Shown: positions 18,451 through 27,187 of the stretch, piece after piece
How positions within the stretch are numbered: position 1 is the stretch's first letter
How the letters are laid out: each line of letters begins with the position of its first letter
IMG/VR virus record: IMGVR_UViG_3300025098_000062
Span: 1-53,642 of that record
Reading direction: 5' to 3' (one strand)
DNA: 53,642 nt
Source: a virus
The notes under the pieces: generated by a model
What the model saw: only the letters and a program-made list of their open reading frames with translations
Database searches by the model: none
Told to the model about the DNA's origin: nothing
Program-made: the position numbers and the translations under genes

Positions 18451-18857
18451 TATTTAAGGTTATCTCTTGCTATATTCTTAGACTTTTCAAAAGACCTCAT
18501 GGCTCCGAGTCCTAGAAGCGACATAACTAAAGTTACTAAACCTTCTACTTCTAGTTCTGGTGGTACCATCTCTGGATACCACATCATAGCACCCCATGTT
18601 AATATAGGACCGACAAAGAATTGCCAAAGTAAACCAAGACAACAGACCCACATTATTGCAGGACGAGCTCCACTAACAAATATACTAGGATGTTTAGCTT
18701 GTTCTTTATTAATATCTATTTGACCTTTTGCTAGTTCTTGTGCATGCTTCTCTGCCATAGTTGCAATAGAATGTGCTAACTTATTCTTCTGGTCTTTATC
18801 TTCTATAAATTTACCCAGCAGTTTTGTTGCTGGACCTATCAGACTTAGTAGTGCCAT
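18450..18857 (-). CDS. Holin, 3-TM superfamily
   Basis: 135 residues from the ATG at 18857, chosen over an upstream start because AGGAGAAGAAG lies directly before it. The pattern is a charged helical N-terminus, then ARPAIMWVCCLGLLWQFFVG and two more hydrophobic segments ending LVMSLLGLGAMRSFEK, as in the GTA/phage holin 3TM family. It would open the inner membrane for the M15 enzyme. It overlaps the end of the methyltransferase gene by 47 bases. Confidence 0.75.
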   Translation of the reverse strand: MALLSLIGPATKLLGKFIEDKDQKNKLAHSIATMAEKHAQELAKGQIDINKEQAKHPSIFVSGARPAIMWVCCLGLLWQFFVGPILTWGAMMWYPEMVPPELEVEGLVTLVMSLLGLGAMRSFEKSKNIARDNLK

Positions 18858-19500
18858 CTTCTTCTCCTTTAATACAAGTACCAACTATTCCTTTAGTTGA
18901 TTGCCATGTTAAATAAATTTTTAAATGTTTATGTTTTTGTCTTATCTTATGACATTGATTAACCCACCATTCATTATTAAATAATGATACGTGTACGTTT
19001 CTACCTTTATGTTTTCCTTCTGGAAAAGTTTTAATTGCAGCTGCACCACAGACATTTAAGAATACTATCTTAGTTGCATGACTATATATTTTATCCATAA
19101 CCCAATCTAAATCTTGAGAAGGTACATGTTCTAATACATCTGTAGAAATAACTGCATCATACTGTTTAGTAGGTGGTTCAGCATGTTCTAGATAAGCAGG
19201 GTCATATAAAGAAAATTCTGTAATACCTAAAGTATCTTGAATAGGTTCTTTTAAATCAGGATATTTACTTCCTTTATCTGCTTTTTTAAAATCTTTAGTA
19301 TATAGTAAACCTTTACCACATCCATAATCTAAAAAACTTTTAATTTTATTTTCATCAAATATGCTTTTAATAATATAAGTTAAAGGTATTAAACTTATAC
19401 CCATAAAAGCTCGTTCATCTTTATGCATTATTTTATATGCATCTATAAGTTCTTCGTATTCTTGTGAAGGAATAACATTTGGTTCTGGGTAATTACTCAT
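18811..19500 (-). CDS. Class I SAM-dependent methyltransferase
   Basis: 229 residues from ATG 19500, which has AAAGGA upstream; a longer frame to 19563 would only overlap the previous gene. Motif I is FLDYGCGKG at residues 56-64, and the post-motif region DAVISTDVLEHVP at 115-127 is typical of small-molecule methyltransferases. A C-terminal HVSLFNNEWW region may form the substrate pocket. It follows two glycosyltransferase genes, so methylation of a glycan or sugar is the best guess. Confidence 0.75.
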   Translation of the reverse strand: MSNYPEPNVIPSQEYEELIDAYKIMHKDERAFMGISLIPLTYIIKSIFDENKIKSFLDYGCGKGLLYTKDFKKADKGSKYPDLKEPIQDTLGITEFSLYDPAYLEHAEPPTKQYDAVISTDVLEHVPSQDLDWVMDKIYSHATKIVFLNVCGAAAIKTFPEGKHKGRNVHVSLFNNEWWVNQCHKIRQKHKHLKIYLTWQSTKGIVGTCIKGEEDGTTKSDRSSNKTAG

Positions 19501-21829
19501 TAAATGTCCTTTCAAATGAAGGTTGTTTTGCTCTTTGTTCTTGAGATAGATTCCATAGTTCACTTATTAAAGTATCTTTACCATGAAAGTTTATACACAT
19601 CTCTAAAACATTTTCATTAAATATCTTTTCACAATCTTGTGCCATAGCTAAAAGCTCACCAGTAGTCCAAAAGTTTTTATCTTTAACAGCTACTTTAAAA
19701 TACTTAGGTCTTGGCTCTTCATCATCAGCACCAGTTGTTTCTTTTTTCATATCATCTGTAGGTTCATTCATACAAGAATCATAGCCAAACAAATCAAACT
19801 GCCTGAATCCCATAGTATGCATAATACCAATAGCTCTCATTGCTGCACAAGTACCACCTGTAATTAATGTAGAACCTTTAGGTATACCTAGTTCTTCATT
19901 AAGTGTTACTTGATTATTTACTATACCTTTCTTTTGTTCTTCTGGGTCACGTAATGATTCTGTAAATGCATGCCATCCCCATATGTCTGCTTTCTTTTCT
20001 ATTAAATAATTAGTAACAGAAGGGTCAGTCATAGATGCAACAAAGAATTTAGTTGTTGGATGTATAGTTTTAAATAGTTCTTTTCTTACTACACCATGAG
20101 TACTTGTACCAGTAATAGGTCTAGGGTCTAGTACTATACAAGCCCAAGGTTGTATACCATGCTCTAATAATTTAGGATAAGAATGTTTAACAGCTATAAT
20201 TTTTTTCTTAGGATTATTGTATATAAAATCAGATAACTTTTTATAGTCTGTAAATGGACCACCTGAAACTACAATAGCACCTTGTTGATTCATTGGATAT
20301 TTAGATAACCATTTATCTTTATCTATAAGTTTCATGTTAGCTTTAATATTATTTCTAATATAATCTTTAGGAACACAATCTCTAGGATTAACTACAATAG
20401 GTACATTTAATAATTCTTTAGGTGGTTTATCTAAATCTTTACCATGTAATATTAAATTTAAATGTGTGTGTCCTCCTCCTCTAACTCTATCTCCTGAAGG
20501 AAGAACATACTTTTTTATTTCTTTATCTATAGATTTAAATACTTCATTAGTTCCTTTAAACTTTTCTTCTACATCATTCTTATCTTTATCAGCTAAGAAG
20601 TAATGGTCCATCATTACAATAGGTATATGTTTTAAACTATCGTAATCACTCTTAGCAGTAGGTATACTATTACCACCACCTATTAAAGCAAAGTCTATAG
20701 TAGGAAGAAACTTAAATAAATTTTCTTGTTTTAAAGTTTCTCTTGAGTTACCTTTAGTTAAAACAAAAGTAAATGTTTTCTTTTTTTCTTTCATTTTATC
20801 TTTAAACTCAGTTAATCTTTTGTCTACAGCAGCCATAGTATTATGTGCTTTAACATTAAACTCTTCTAAGTCTGTCTCTGTAGTCCCATCTTCAAACAAA
20901 TCATAACCATAGTATTCTACTTTATCTGTATATTCAAAAGCAGTTAAAGCCATTTCAATAGCACGTCCTGCATTCCATGTACCAACTTCTAAAAAGTTTT
21001 TAGGTTTATAGTGACGTATTACTTCAGCTAATTGTTTATATCTATTAGGCATTATGTCAGGACTTGTTTCTTCATTAGATAAATCAAATAATCTATTACC
21101 TTCTTTATCTCTTAATGGTAATGTAGAAGGATTAATATTACCATTAAAATGTAGAATCGTATCAGTAATACTTTCTAATGTAACAGCTTTTAATCCATGT
21201 GTTAAATATATATTCATTAATCTTTCTGTAATAAATGCATCATGCCATTCTCTATATTGAAATACTTCTCCTGCTACATATGCTTTTTTTAAATCCATAA
21301 GTAAATCATATGTTGCTTGATGATTTAAATTAAAAGCCATGACAGAAGAATCAATACCTTGAGTACCATCTTCATAACTACGTAATCCTCTATATGCTAT
21401 ATGTGCATCTTCAGGTAGCATCTTATCTAAGTCAGCTTCAGTTAATCTTTTATTTACATAAGAGTCTGCATCAATCCATATTAACCAACCTTTTTTATAC
21501 ACAGCTTCTGCATGTTTAGTTAATGCAAATACTTTATGACTATTTCTTTTAGCATCTAGTTTAATATTATATGTTATTTGTCCACCTTCTGTACCATCAT
21601 GTATAGAATGCATTTCTTTAAATGTATTATACTCTTTAATATCATTAATACTTTTATAAGAAATAGAATCTTTTTTAATTAATTTATAAGAGTCTATATT
21701 ACAATCGTGATAGTAGCAGGTTAAGTTTAATGCAGGTTCAAATTGATTGTCTATAGATTTAATTAAATGATGTCCTATATTCTTATAAATAGTTTCATTA
21801 AAAGAAGTTACAAAGTTGTACTTACTCAT
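19493..21829 (-). CDS. Three-domain glycosyltransferase / methyltransferase-like / MAF-like (DUF115) protein
   Basis: 778 residues. Residues 1-235: glycosyltransferase-like, with LIWIDADSY (D120, D122 as a DxD metal site) and a WHDAF-containing end. Residues about 265-470: methyltransferase-like, with NFLEVGTWNAGRA at 278-290 and a histidine-rich GGGHTHLN loop near 451. Residues about 495-770: resembles DUF115/MptE-like or flagellin-glycosylating MAF proteins, with GAIVVSGGPF at 517-526, IAVKHS, CIVLDPRP and STLITGGTCAAMRAIG. Such fusions build or transfer sugars on proteins or surfaces. Start is an ATGA overlap with the glycosyltransferase upstream. The substrate is unknown; virion glycosylation or masking of a host receptor are possible. 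Confidence 0.7.
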   Translation of the reverse strand: MSKYNFVTSFNETIYKNIGHHLIKSIDNQFEPALNLTCYYHDCNIDSYKLIKKDSISYKSINDIKEYNTFKEMHSIHDGTEGGQITYNIKLDAKRNSHKVFALTKHAEAVYKKGWLIWIDADSYVNKRLTEADLDKMLPEDAHIAYRGLRSYEDGTQGIDSSVMAFNLNHQATYDLLMDLKKAYVAGEVFQYREWHDAFITERLMNIYLTHGLKAVTLESITDTILHFNGNINPSTLPLRDKEGNRLFDLSNEETSPDIMPNRYKQLAEVIRHYKPKNFLEVGTWNAGRAIEMALTAFEYTDKVEYYGYDLFEDGTTETDLEEFNVKAHNTMAAVDKRLTEFKDKMKEKKKTFTFVLTKGNSRETLKQENLFKFLPTIDFALIGGGNSIPTAKSDYDSLKHIPIVMMDHYFLADKDKNDVEEKFKGTNEVFKSIDKEIKKYVLPSGDRVRGGGHTHLNLILHGKDLDKPPKELLNVPIVVNPRDCVPKDYIRNNIKANMKLIDKDKWLSKYPMNQQGAIVVSGGPFTDYKKLSDFIYNNPKKKIIAVKHSYPKLLEHGIQPWACIVLDPRPITGTSTHGVVRKELFKTIHPTTKFFVASMTDPSVTNYLIEKKADIWGWHAFTESLRDPEEQKKGIVNNQVTLNEELGIPKGSTLITGGTCAAMRAIGIMHTMGFRQFDLFGYDSCMNEPTDDMKKETTGADDEEPRPKYFKVAVKDKNFWTTGELLAMAQDCEKIFNENVLEMCINFHGKDTLISELWNLSQEQRAKQPSFERTFNE

Positions 21830-22614
21830 ATTAGATAGTCCTTATCTTGTGGTAGAATGCCATTATATTTTAACCACTTAGCATCATTACACCATTCAAC
21901 AGCATATTTATTATCTTGTACTCTTGTTCCACCCCAGTCCTTAAACCAAGGTCCACCTGTAGTAAAGTGTACATTCTTAGCTTCTAATTTTTCATTTGAG
22001 TGTCCATCTAACCAGTTCCATTCTTCAGGTAGAGTTCCTATATCTGCTTCTTTATCTGGTAACCATTGAAATGTATGCAGCCATCTTCCTGTTTGAGTAT
22101 TGATAGCATCTACTGTAAGTTTTTCATTATAGTGATGTGAACAATTAAACATCATAAGACTAGACCAGTTCTTTCTTGCATAAGGTTCTTGTACTTTACC
22201 ATCCATTTTAGTTCCTTTAGGTGGTTCATACTTATGTTTAACACACCATAATGGATAATAATTATCTTGACACATGTCAAATAATTCTGTTATATCAGTT
22301 CTAATATACATATCACAGTCCATATATAAAGCTAAACCTTGATACATATTTAAATGTGGTACAAGAAATCTAGTAAAACTAAAATCAGTAGAGAAAGGTT
22401 TACCATCTATTTCATCAAAAGATTGTCCTCCTATTGAGTTAGATTTTCTAGTATATAATCCCATTCTTGAAACAACATCTTTTTTAATTGGTACAACACG
22501 TACACCTTTAGTTGCTATTCTTTCTATTGAAAACTTTAAAACTTCATAAGCTGTATGTTCTCTTGAATCATAACCAATGTATACTGTATTAGTCATTTCT
22601 TTTCTTATCCTCAT
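21826..22614 (-). CDS. Glycosyltransferase, GT8-like fold
   Basis: 262 residues. YIGYDSREHTAYEVLKFSI at 12-30 is the nucleotide-binding start typical of this fold, LYMDCDMYI at 97-104 is the DxD metal motif (D99, D101), and HFTTGGPWF near 217-225 is the late acceptor/GGP motif. ATG 22614 is chosen because AGGAGATAGC precedes it; the ATG at 22596 lacks a good site. First gene after the strong promoter at 22648-22676, transcribed with the three-domain protein and the methyltransferase. Confidence 0.8.
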   Translation of the reverse strand: MRIRKEMTNTVYIGYDSREHTAYEVLKFSIERIATKGVRVVPIKKDVVSRMGLYTRKSNSIGGQSFDEIDGKPFSTDFSFTRFLVPHLNMYQGLALYMDCDMYIRTDITELFDMCQDNYYPLWCVKHKYEPPKGTKMDGKVQEPYARKNWSSLMMFNCSHHYNEKLTVDAINTQTGRWLHTFQWLPDKEADIGTLPEEWNWLDGHSNEKLEAKNVHFTTGGPWFKDWGGTRVQDNKYAVEWCNDAKWLKYNGILPQDKDYLI

Positions 22615-22647
22615 GCTATCTCCTGTATATAATATTGTAGTGTTCTA

Positions 22648-22676
22648 ATTATAAATCATTTATATATTAAAGTCAA
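22648..22676 (-). promoter_or_regulatory. Sigma70-type promoter for the glycan/lysis/terS operon
   Basis: On the minus strand: -35 TTGACT (22671-22676), a 17-base spacer, and -10 TATAAT (22648-22653). One mismatch to consensus and ideal spacing, in a 69-base gap between nrdJ and the glycosyltransferase gene. Transcription would start near 22641 and run leftward. Confidence 0.8.
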
Positions 22677-22683
22677 CAAATAT

Positions 22684-24603
22684 TTATATATCTACTAACT
22701 CACATGAACCTGCAGTGCATGCTAACTCTTGTGAACCTTTTGTTGTATCTTCTTTCTCAAACTTACTAAGCTCAGACCAGTTAATATTCTTTGGCATTTT
22801 AGCTGCAAGCTCTTCATATGTAGCTTTATCTATGTCTTGATAAGGTGCTTGTTGATATGTATGGTCAGAAAAAGGTAAGAAAGATATACCAGATAGTGCA
22901 TCAAAGTTATCCCAACACCAATTACCTACGTTAATCCATTCATGTTCTTTAACAGATATAGTTACTGAAGGTTTATGTTCACACCAATGCTCTGCATAAC
23001 ACTTCCATATCTCTAGCTGTTCTATAGCTGTCATATCATCTCTGAATACAGCATTAGAATCTGCTTTCATAGGAAAAGAAAATACAGAATTATTTGGCTG
23101 CATTACATCATCTTCACAAGGTATACCCTGGTCTTTCATAAATTCTGTTAGTGGGTCTTTCTTATCTCCTCTAACTGTTCTTATGTAATAAGGATTATGT
23201 CTAGCATGAATACCACTAGCACTATCTACTAACTGACTAACTGTGCCTGAAGGTTTAACACAAGTAATAGCTGTTGATTGTGGTATGCCTAACTTCTCTG
23301 ACCACTCTTTGTTTACTGTTACAGCTTTTTGTTTCATATCTTGTAGTGTTTCTGGTAACGTACTTCTCATTCTAGATAGTATACTATTATCCATAATACC
23401 TGTTAATGATACACCAAGTAATCTTTCTTCTTCTGTATTATCTTTCCATCTCTTTCTTAGATAACCAAAGTTAGTAAGTGTAGCTTGTATTGTACCTAAT
23501 ATAGTAGCTACTTCTATTTTATTCTTTAATGTTTCTACTGTATCAGTAGGTCTACATACTACCTCAGTTAAGTTACAAAACTGATTAGGTCTAAGTATAA
23601 TTTCACTACAAGGATTAGTACCAAATGCATAGTCTGATTTACGTCTACCATTCTCTTTAGCTTTTGCTTGAGCTGATACTCTACTAAAGATACCACGTTC
23701 ACCTGATTTACTTTCATATAAAGCTAACCATTCTTTCATAAAAATACCTACATCAGGTTTCTCTGTATAAGCTACTGAGTTATTAGCTAATGCTCTTTCA
23801 GGATTTGTCTCCCACCAAGCACCAGACTTAGCAACTCTTAATCTCTGGTCTGATAAATTAGATAGAGATATAAGAGCTGACCTACGTACACCACCAACAA
23901 CTACAACTTCACCTGTTTTACATACAATATCGTGACACTCCATAGAAGATAACTTTCTACCTTTAGCTTCTTTAAATTTATTAATAGTAAAATCAATTAA
24001 ATTAAGTAATGGTTGAGGACCACTAGCTCTTCCTCCAAATGTTTTTAATCTTGCACCTGCAGGTCTTATTTTATTTGGGTCTATTTTAGGTACTCTATTA
24101 GTATAAAGAAAAGATATTAAATCTCTAAATGCTCTAGCCCATCCTTCTTTAGAATCAGCTATAGATATTACATCTTCTGTATGTTCAAACTCTCTATCAG
24201 GTATAGTAGGTAGTTTAGAAACTCCTTCTCTTTCAACAGAAAAACCTACACCTGTACCATTCATAAGTATATAAAGTATCTCATCAAAAGAACGAGGACT
24301 ATCTATAGGTACATAAGAACAATTATATCCTGATATGTTTTCTCTTTCTAGTGCTGGACCTGCTGTCATTAATGCTCTCATTGAAGGCATAACTTGTAGT
24401 CCTATAATACTATCTTCTATTCTTCTCCATACTTCAGGAGGTAATACTACACCTAAGTTTTTATCTAAATGTCCTTGCATAAAATTACTAAACCTAGATA
24501 CTGTTTCAATCCAGCTTTCTCTTCTACCTTCATCAGGTAACCAACGTGCATATCTAGATGCATGTATAAATGTTTGATAGTCTGTAGGTAAATAATTACT
24601 CAT
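22684..24603 (-). CDS. nrdJ: Adenosylcobalamin-dependent (class II) ribonucleotide reductase
   Basis: 639 residues. GYNCSYV carries C95, and the active-site segment TNPCSEIILRPNQFCN holds the radical cysteine C332, E334 and C343; C95/C343 match the redox pair and spacing of the monomeric RTPR enzymes of class II. The C-terminus ends with C629-x4-C634, the exchange pair that takes electrons from thioredoxin or glutaredoxin. N330 and the GTGVGFS loop are also present, so it looks intact although shorter than the 739-residue Lactobacillus enzyme. It makes deoxynucleotides for phage DNA and needs vitamin B12 from the host. Overlaps the DUF3310 gene by eight bases. Confidence 0.93.
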   Translation of the reverse strand: MSNYLPTDYQTFIHASRYARWLPDEGRRESWIETVSRFSNFMQGHLDKNLGVVLPPEVWRRIEDSIIGLQVMPSMRALMTAGPALERENISGYNCSYVPIDSPRSFDEILYILMNGTGVGFSVEREGVSKLPTIPDREFEHTEDVISIADSKEGWARAFRDLISFLYTNRVPKIDPNKIRPAGARLKTFGGRASGPQPLLNLIDFTINKFKEAKGRKLSSMECHDIVCKTGEVVVVGGVRRSALISLSNLSDQRLRVAKSGAWWETNPERALANNSVAYTEKPDVGIFMKEWLALYESKSGERGIFSRVSAQAKAKENGRRKSDYAFGTNPCSEIILRPNQFCNLTEVVCRPTDTVETLKNKIEVATILGTIQATLTNFGYLRKRWKDNTEEERLLGVSLTGIMDNSILSRMRSTLPETLQDMKQKAVTVNKEWSEKLGIPQSTAITCVKPSGTVSQLVDSASGIHARHNPYYIRTVRGDKKDPLTEFMKDQGIPCEDDVMQPNNSVFSFPMKADSNAVFRDDMTAIEQLEIWKCYAEHWCEHKPSVTISVKEHEWINVGNWCWDNFDALSGISFLPFSDHTYQQAPYQDIDKATYEELAAKMPKNINWSELSKFEKEDTTKGSQELACTAGSCELVDI

Positions 24604-24904
24604 TATTAAACTGCTCCTTATATTTTTCTATTGCTAACTGTAGACAGTGAATTCCTTTTTCATAATCTTCAATTACATTTCTACCTTTATTTTTATGCCT
24701 AGCTCTTGTTATATATTTAATACTATTTCCTTCTAAAAAAGTTAAATTGTTTGCTACAATATAATCTACAGGTTGAATCTTTAAATTTTTATAATGATTT
24801 CCTCCTACTTGTTTACCTCTTATAGCAACTTCTTTTAAATTTGTTTTATTAAAATCTTTTTTATCTTTAACTGTTTCTCTTATTGCATCATCCATTTGTC
24901 CCAT
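24596..24904 (-). CDS. DUF3310 (SaV-like) protein
   Basis: 102 residues with the family core KQVGGNHYKNLKIQPVDYI, then FLEGNSIKYITRARHKNKG and EDYEKGIHCLQLAIE. Members are widespread in phages next to nucleotide metabolism genes and are sometimes called nucleotide kinase-like; activity is not firmly known. AAAGGAAAATAAA precedes the ATG. It sits just upstream of nrdJ. Confidence 0.8.
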   Translation of the reverse strand: MGQMDDAIRETVKDKKDFNKTNLKEVAIRGKQVGGNHYKNLKIQPVDYIVANNLTFLEGNSIKYITRARHKNKGRNVIEDYEKGIHCLQLAIEKYKEQFNNE

Positions 24905-24916
24905 TTTATTTTCCTT

Positions 24917-25036
24917 TTATAATTTTGATAAAAAATAGGCTACTAAAACAATTAGTAACCCTATACATATTCCTACTAGTAAAAAAAATATATTAACATC
25001 ATAACTTGAATTGAAGTATAACATTAGTACATTCAT
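24917..25036 (-). CDS. Small single-TM protein (39 aa)
   Basis: ATG frame in the gap between two genes, ending 12 bases before the DUF3310 start, with that gene's AAGGA site following its stop. Residues about 16-37 are a continuous membrane helix (IFFLLVGICIGLLIVLVAYF). A membrane micro-protein is likely; role unknown. Confidence 0.5.
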   Translation of the reverse strand: MNVLMLYFNSSYDVNIFFLLVGICIGLLIVLVAYFLSKL

Positions 25037-25043
25037 AGTCAAC

Positions 25044-25382
25044 TCATTTAGATAACAACTTATTAATTCTTTTTCTTACATACTTAACTTCTTTTGATTG
25101 TAAAACTTTATATGCAAATCCTCTAACATATTTAGAATCTAAGTTAGCACTATCACATATGTATTCAAAGTTAGAACAAGTAACACCTACAGTAGAAAAA
25201 AACCATCCTTTAGCTTGGTCTCTAGCTACAATACTTATTTCAGTTTCATTAGATGCTTCAGGTTTTGTTGCATCTAGTAATGCTTGAAGTATTACTGATA
25301 AGAATAAAAGTCTTTCAGTAGGACAATCACTAAATGATTTCTGCAAATATTCTGTGTATAGTATTTCTTGTTTTTCTTTCAT
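25044..25382 (-). CDS. Hypothetical early protein (112 aa)
   Basis: Overlaps the endonuclease I gene by 53 bases. Middle region DATKPEAS, then ISIVARDQAKGWFFSTVGVTCSNFE and YVRGFAYKVL, a pattern I have seen in phage hypothetical proteins of the replication module. Mostly helical, with two cysteines. Unknown function. Confidence 0.6.
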   Translation of the reverse strand: MKEKQEILYTEYLQKSFSDCPTERLLFLSVILQALLDATKPEASNETEISIVARDQAKGWFFSTVGVTCSNFEYICDSANLDSKYVRGFAYKVLQSKEVKYVRKRINKLLSK

Positions 25383-25740
25383 TAATCCACTCTTCAGGTA
25401 TCCCTTCTCTTAAAGAACAATATTTAAAATTGTGTCTGATGCACCAACTTGCATTAGTCATCTTACCACCTTTATATAATTTAGCTTTTGGATTATCAAA
25501 TATAAATCTTATATCTAATTCTGGTTTTTGTTTTTTTATAAACAAATGTTTCTTTCTATCTTCTCTTACGAATCTACCTTTAACTTCTAATATAATTCCA
25601 TTTTCTTTTAATATAAAATCTGGAATATATCTTTTATGTTCTAACCATTCGTATTCTATTTTACCTTTTTCATATTCATGAGCTATCTTTTTATCTATAA
25701 GTAAGTTGTATATCTTTTCTTCTGACTTACTACGAAACAT
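25330..25740 (-). CDS. T7-type endonuclease I (Holliday junction resolvase)
   Basis: 136 residues aligning by eye with T7 gp3: RSKSEEK gives E7, PDF gives D41, and LEVKGRF gives E52 and K54, the full PD-(D/E)XK active site. It is followed by the family's DRKKHL, FIFDNPKAKLYKG and ASWCIRHNFKYC blocks. The enzyme resolves branched DNA before packaging. Position between exonuclease and nucleotide genes is usual. Start at 25740 overlaps the exonuclease stop. Confidence 0.93.
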   Translation of the reverse strand: MFRSKSEEKIYNLLIDKKIAHEYEKGKIEYEWLEHKRYIPDFILKENGIILEVKGRFVREDRKKHLFIKKQKPELDIRFIFDNPKAKLYKGGKMTNASWCIRHNFKYCSLREGIPEEWINERKTRNTIHRIFAEII

Positions 25741-26593
25741 TTACTTCTTCGACATTAGGTAATTTTTTAACTTGTGTAAGATGTCTAATGCCTTTTGAAT
25801 ATTTAAAACCACGTAGTCCCTTACCCTCATTAGCATCAGCCCAACATTCTCTTTTATAAGAGCAGTATACGCAACCAATCGAAAGTTTAAAGTTACCACT
25901 AACACCATCAGGTACATCAGGGTAGCACCTCTGAGGTTTAATATCTTGTACCACAACTTTTTTAAGGTGTTTAATCCTATCTTTAGCATTTATCATCTCC
26001 ATATCATGTAGTTTAAGTAAAGCAAGTGAACCATTCTGTTTATCAATAGCAAAGAAAGCAGCTTCTTTATCTCCATGAGCATCAGCATAAGCTGATATCT
26101 GTGCTATGTAACCGAAAGGGTCTTCTTCTCTTAATGTACCATGACTAAATTTTTTAAAAGAAGAAGCTGATGCACTCTTAACATCAACTAATACTCCATC
26201 TATTCTACAGTCTTGATGTCCTACAACACCTTGTACTTTAACTTCTTTCTGTTCTTCCGTAACAGTATGTCCTGCTAGTTTAGTTAAAGCTATAAGTAAA
26301 GACTCTAACATATGTCCATATAAAAACTTTATTCTAGTAGCAGGTGTAAATTGTTTTTCTTTATTAGTGTTCTTCATATCATACCATAGTTGTCTGTCTG
26401 GTTTTCCTATAGCAGATAATCTTAAATTATTTTTTCCTCTAGGTTCATTATATAGATAATCAAAAAGACATTCTTTTATTTCTTTTCCTAATTGTTCTAG
26501 TATTTTATTTGCTTCTGTCTTAGATAAGTTTGGTTTGTTTGCTAAATCAAATAGTCTATAAATATCTTCTACTAATGTATCAATGTTTTTCAT
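25730..26593 (-). CDS. PD-(D/E)XK exonuclease, RecB/Cas4-like
   Basis: 287 residues. Motifs in order: LYGHMLESL (GxxxE), GHQDCRIDGVLVDVKSA (D and DxK), and YIAQISAYADA (QxxxY), the pattern of RecB-family nucleases used by T7-like phages in place of gp6. C-terminal IGCVYCSYKRECW gives clustered cysteines that could hold an iron-sulfur cluster as in Cas4/AddB. Starts at 26593 with no visible Shine-Dalgarno site: an intrinsic terminator-like hairpin with U-tract abuts the start. An in-frame stop lies just upstream, so no earlier start exists. Confidence 0.82.
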   Translation of the reverse strand: MKNIDTLVEDIYRLFDLANKPNLSKTEANKILEQLGKEIKECLFDYLYNEPRGKNNLRLSAIGKPDRQLWYDMKNTNKEKQFTPATRIKFLYGHMLESLLIALTKLAGHTVTEEQKEVKVQGVVGHQDCRIDGVLVDVKSASASSFKKFSHGTLREEDPFGYIAQISAYADAHGDKEAAFFAIDKQNGSLALLKLHDMEMINAKDRIKHLKKVVVQDIKPQRCYPDVPDGVSGNFKLSIGCVYCSYKRECWADANEGKGLRGFKYSKGIRHLTQVKKLPNVEEVNVS

Positions 26594-26597
26594 GTGT

Positions 26598-26635
26598 AAA
26601 AAAAGGGAGTAGTAAAATGAACTAAAACTACTCCC
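26598..26635 (-). terminator. Intrinsic terminator-like hairpin downstream of ssb
   Basis: On the minus strand a perfect 9-bp stem GGGAGTAGT/ACTACTCCC (26627-26635 with 26605-26613), 13-base loop, then seven Ts (26598-26604). It lies between the SSB stop and the exonuclease start, so it would reduce expression of everything downstream. Confidence 0.8.
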
Positions 26636-26653
26636 TATCCCTTCAGTTAGGAA

Positions 26654-27121
26654 TTATGCAAAAGCTGCAGAAGTATCTTCATTTGATGTATATCCATCTT
26701 TAACTACATCAAAATCTTCTTGTGGTCCTGAATCATAAGGTACAAGGTCTGTTACTTGTACTGATTTTAAATCAGCTGATGTACCTTTTCTACCTTTAAA
26801 CTCCCAATCGTATGTAGAGTATAGTACATTAACTAAGGAACCATTTCCTATTAGTGTATTGATAAGAGGTCTCTTTTGAGCATCTACTACAATAGGTGCA
26901 GCATTCTCATTACCATCTTTTCTTTTCACTTTTCTTTTTACTGTTACAAAATCTCCTCGGTCATCACCTTTGTTCTTAATAGTAAGTCCATCAGCTTTAA
27001 CCATTTCAATGTTCTTTTTATCTAAGTTACAAACATCAAGAGTCCACACACCATCTGCATCAAATGTTGTATTAGGTGATGTAATGGATGCCCAATAAGC
27101 TTTTCCTGTTATAACTGTCAT
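26654..27121 (-). CDS. Single-stranded DNA-binding protein, T7 gp2.5-like
   Basis: 155 residues. N-terminal GKAYWASITSPNTTF and GVWTLDVCNLD, central basic KRKVKRKDG, and NVLYSTYDWEFKGRKG fit the OB-fold SSB of T7-like phages. The C-terminal tail is acidic with a final aromatic (EDTSAAFA), as required for contacts with polymerase and helicase. AAAAAGGAG precedes the ATG. It sits in the replication cluster with an intrinsic terminator after it, which would allow a high level for SSB alone. Confidence 0.8.
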   Translation of the reverse strand: MTVITGKAYWASITSPNTTFDADGVWTLDVCNLDKKNIEMVKADGLTIKNKGDDRGDFVTVKRKVKRKDGNENAAPIVVDAQKRPLINTLIGNGSLVNVLYSTYDWEFKGRKGTSADLKSVQVTDLVPYDSGPQEDFDVVKDGYTSNEDTSAAFA

Positions 27122-27187
27122 ATTTAATTAACTCCTTTTTACTGTTATAAGATACATAATCATGTACCTTTTGTTATTAATAAATTT

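Noticed and set aside
20850-24577. Plus-strand open frames opposite the glycosyltransferase and RNR genes
   Set aside because: Antisense to genes with clear motifs; products show no family pattern.
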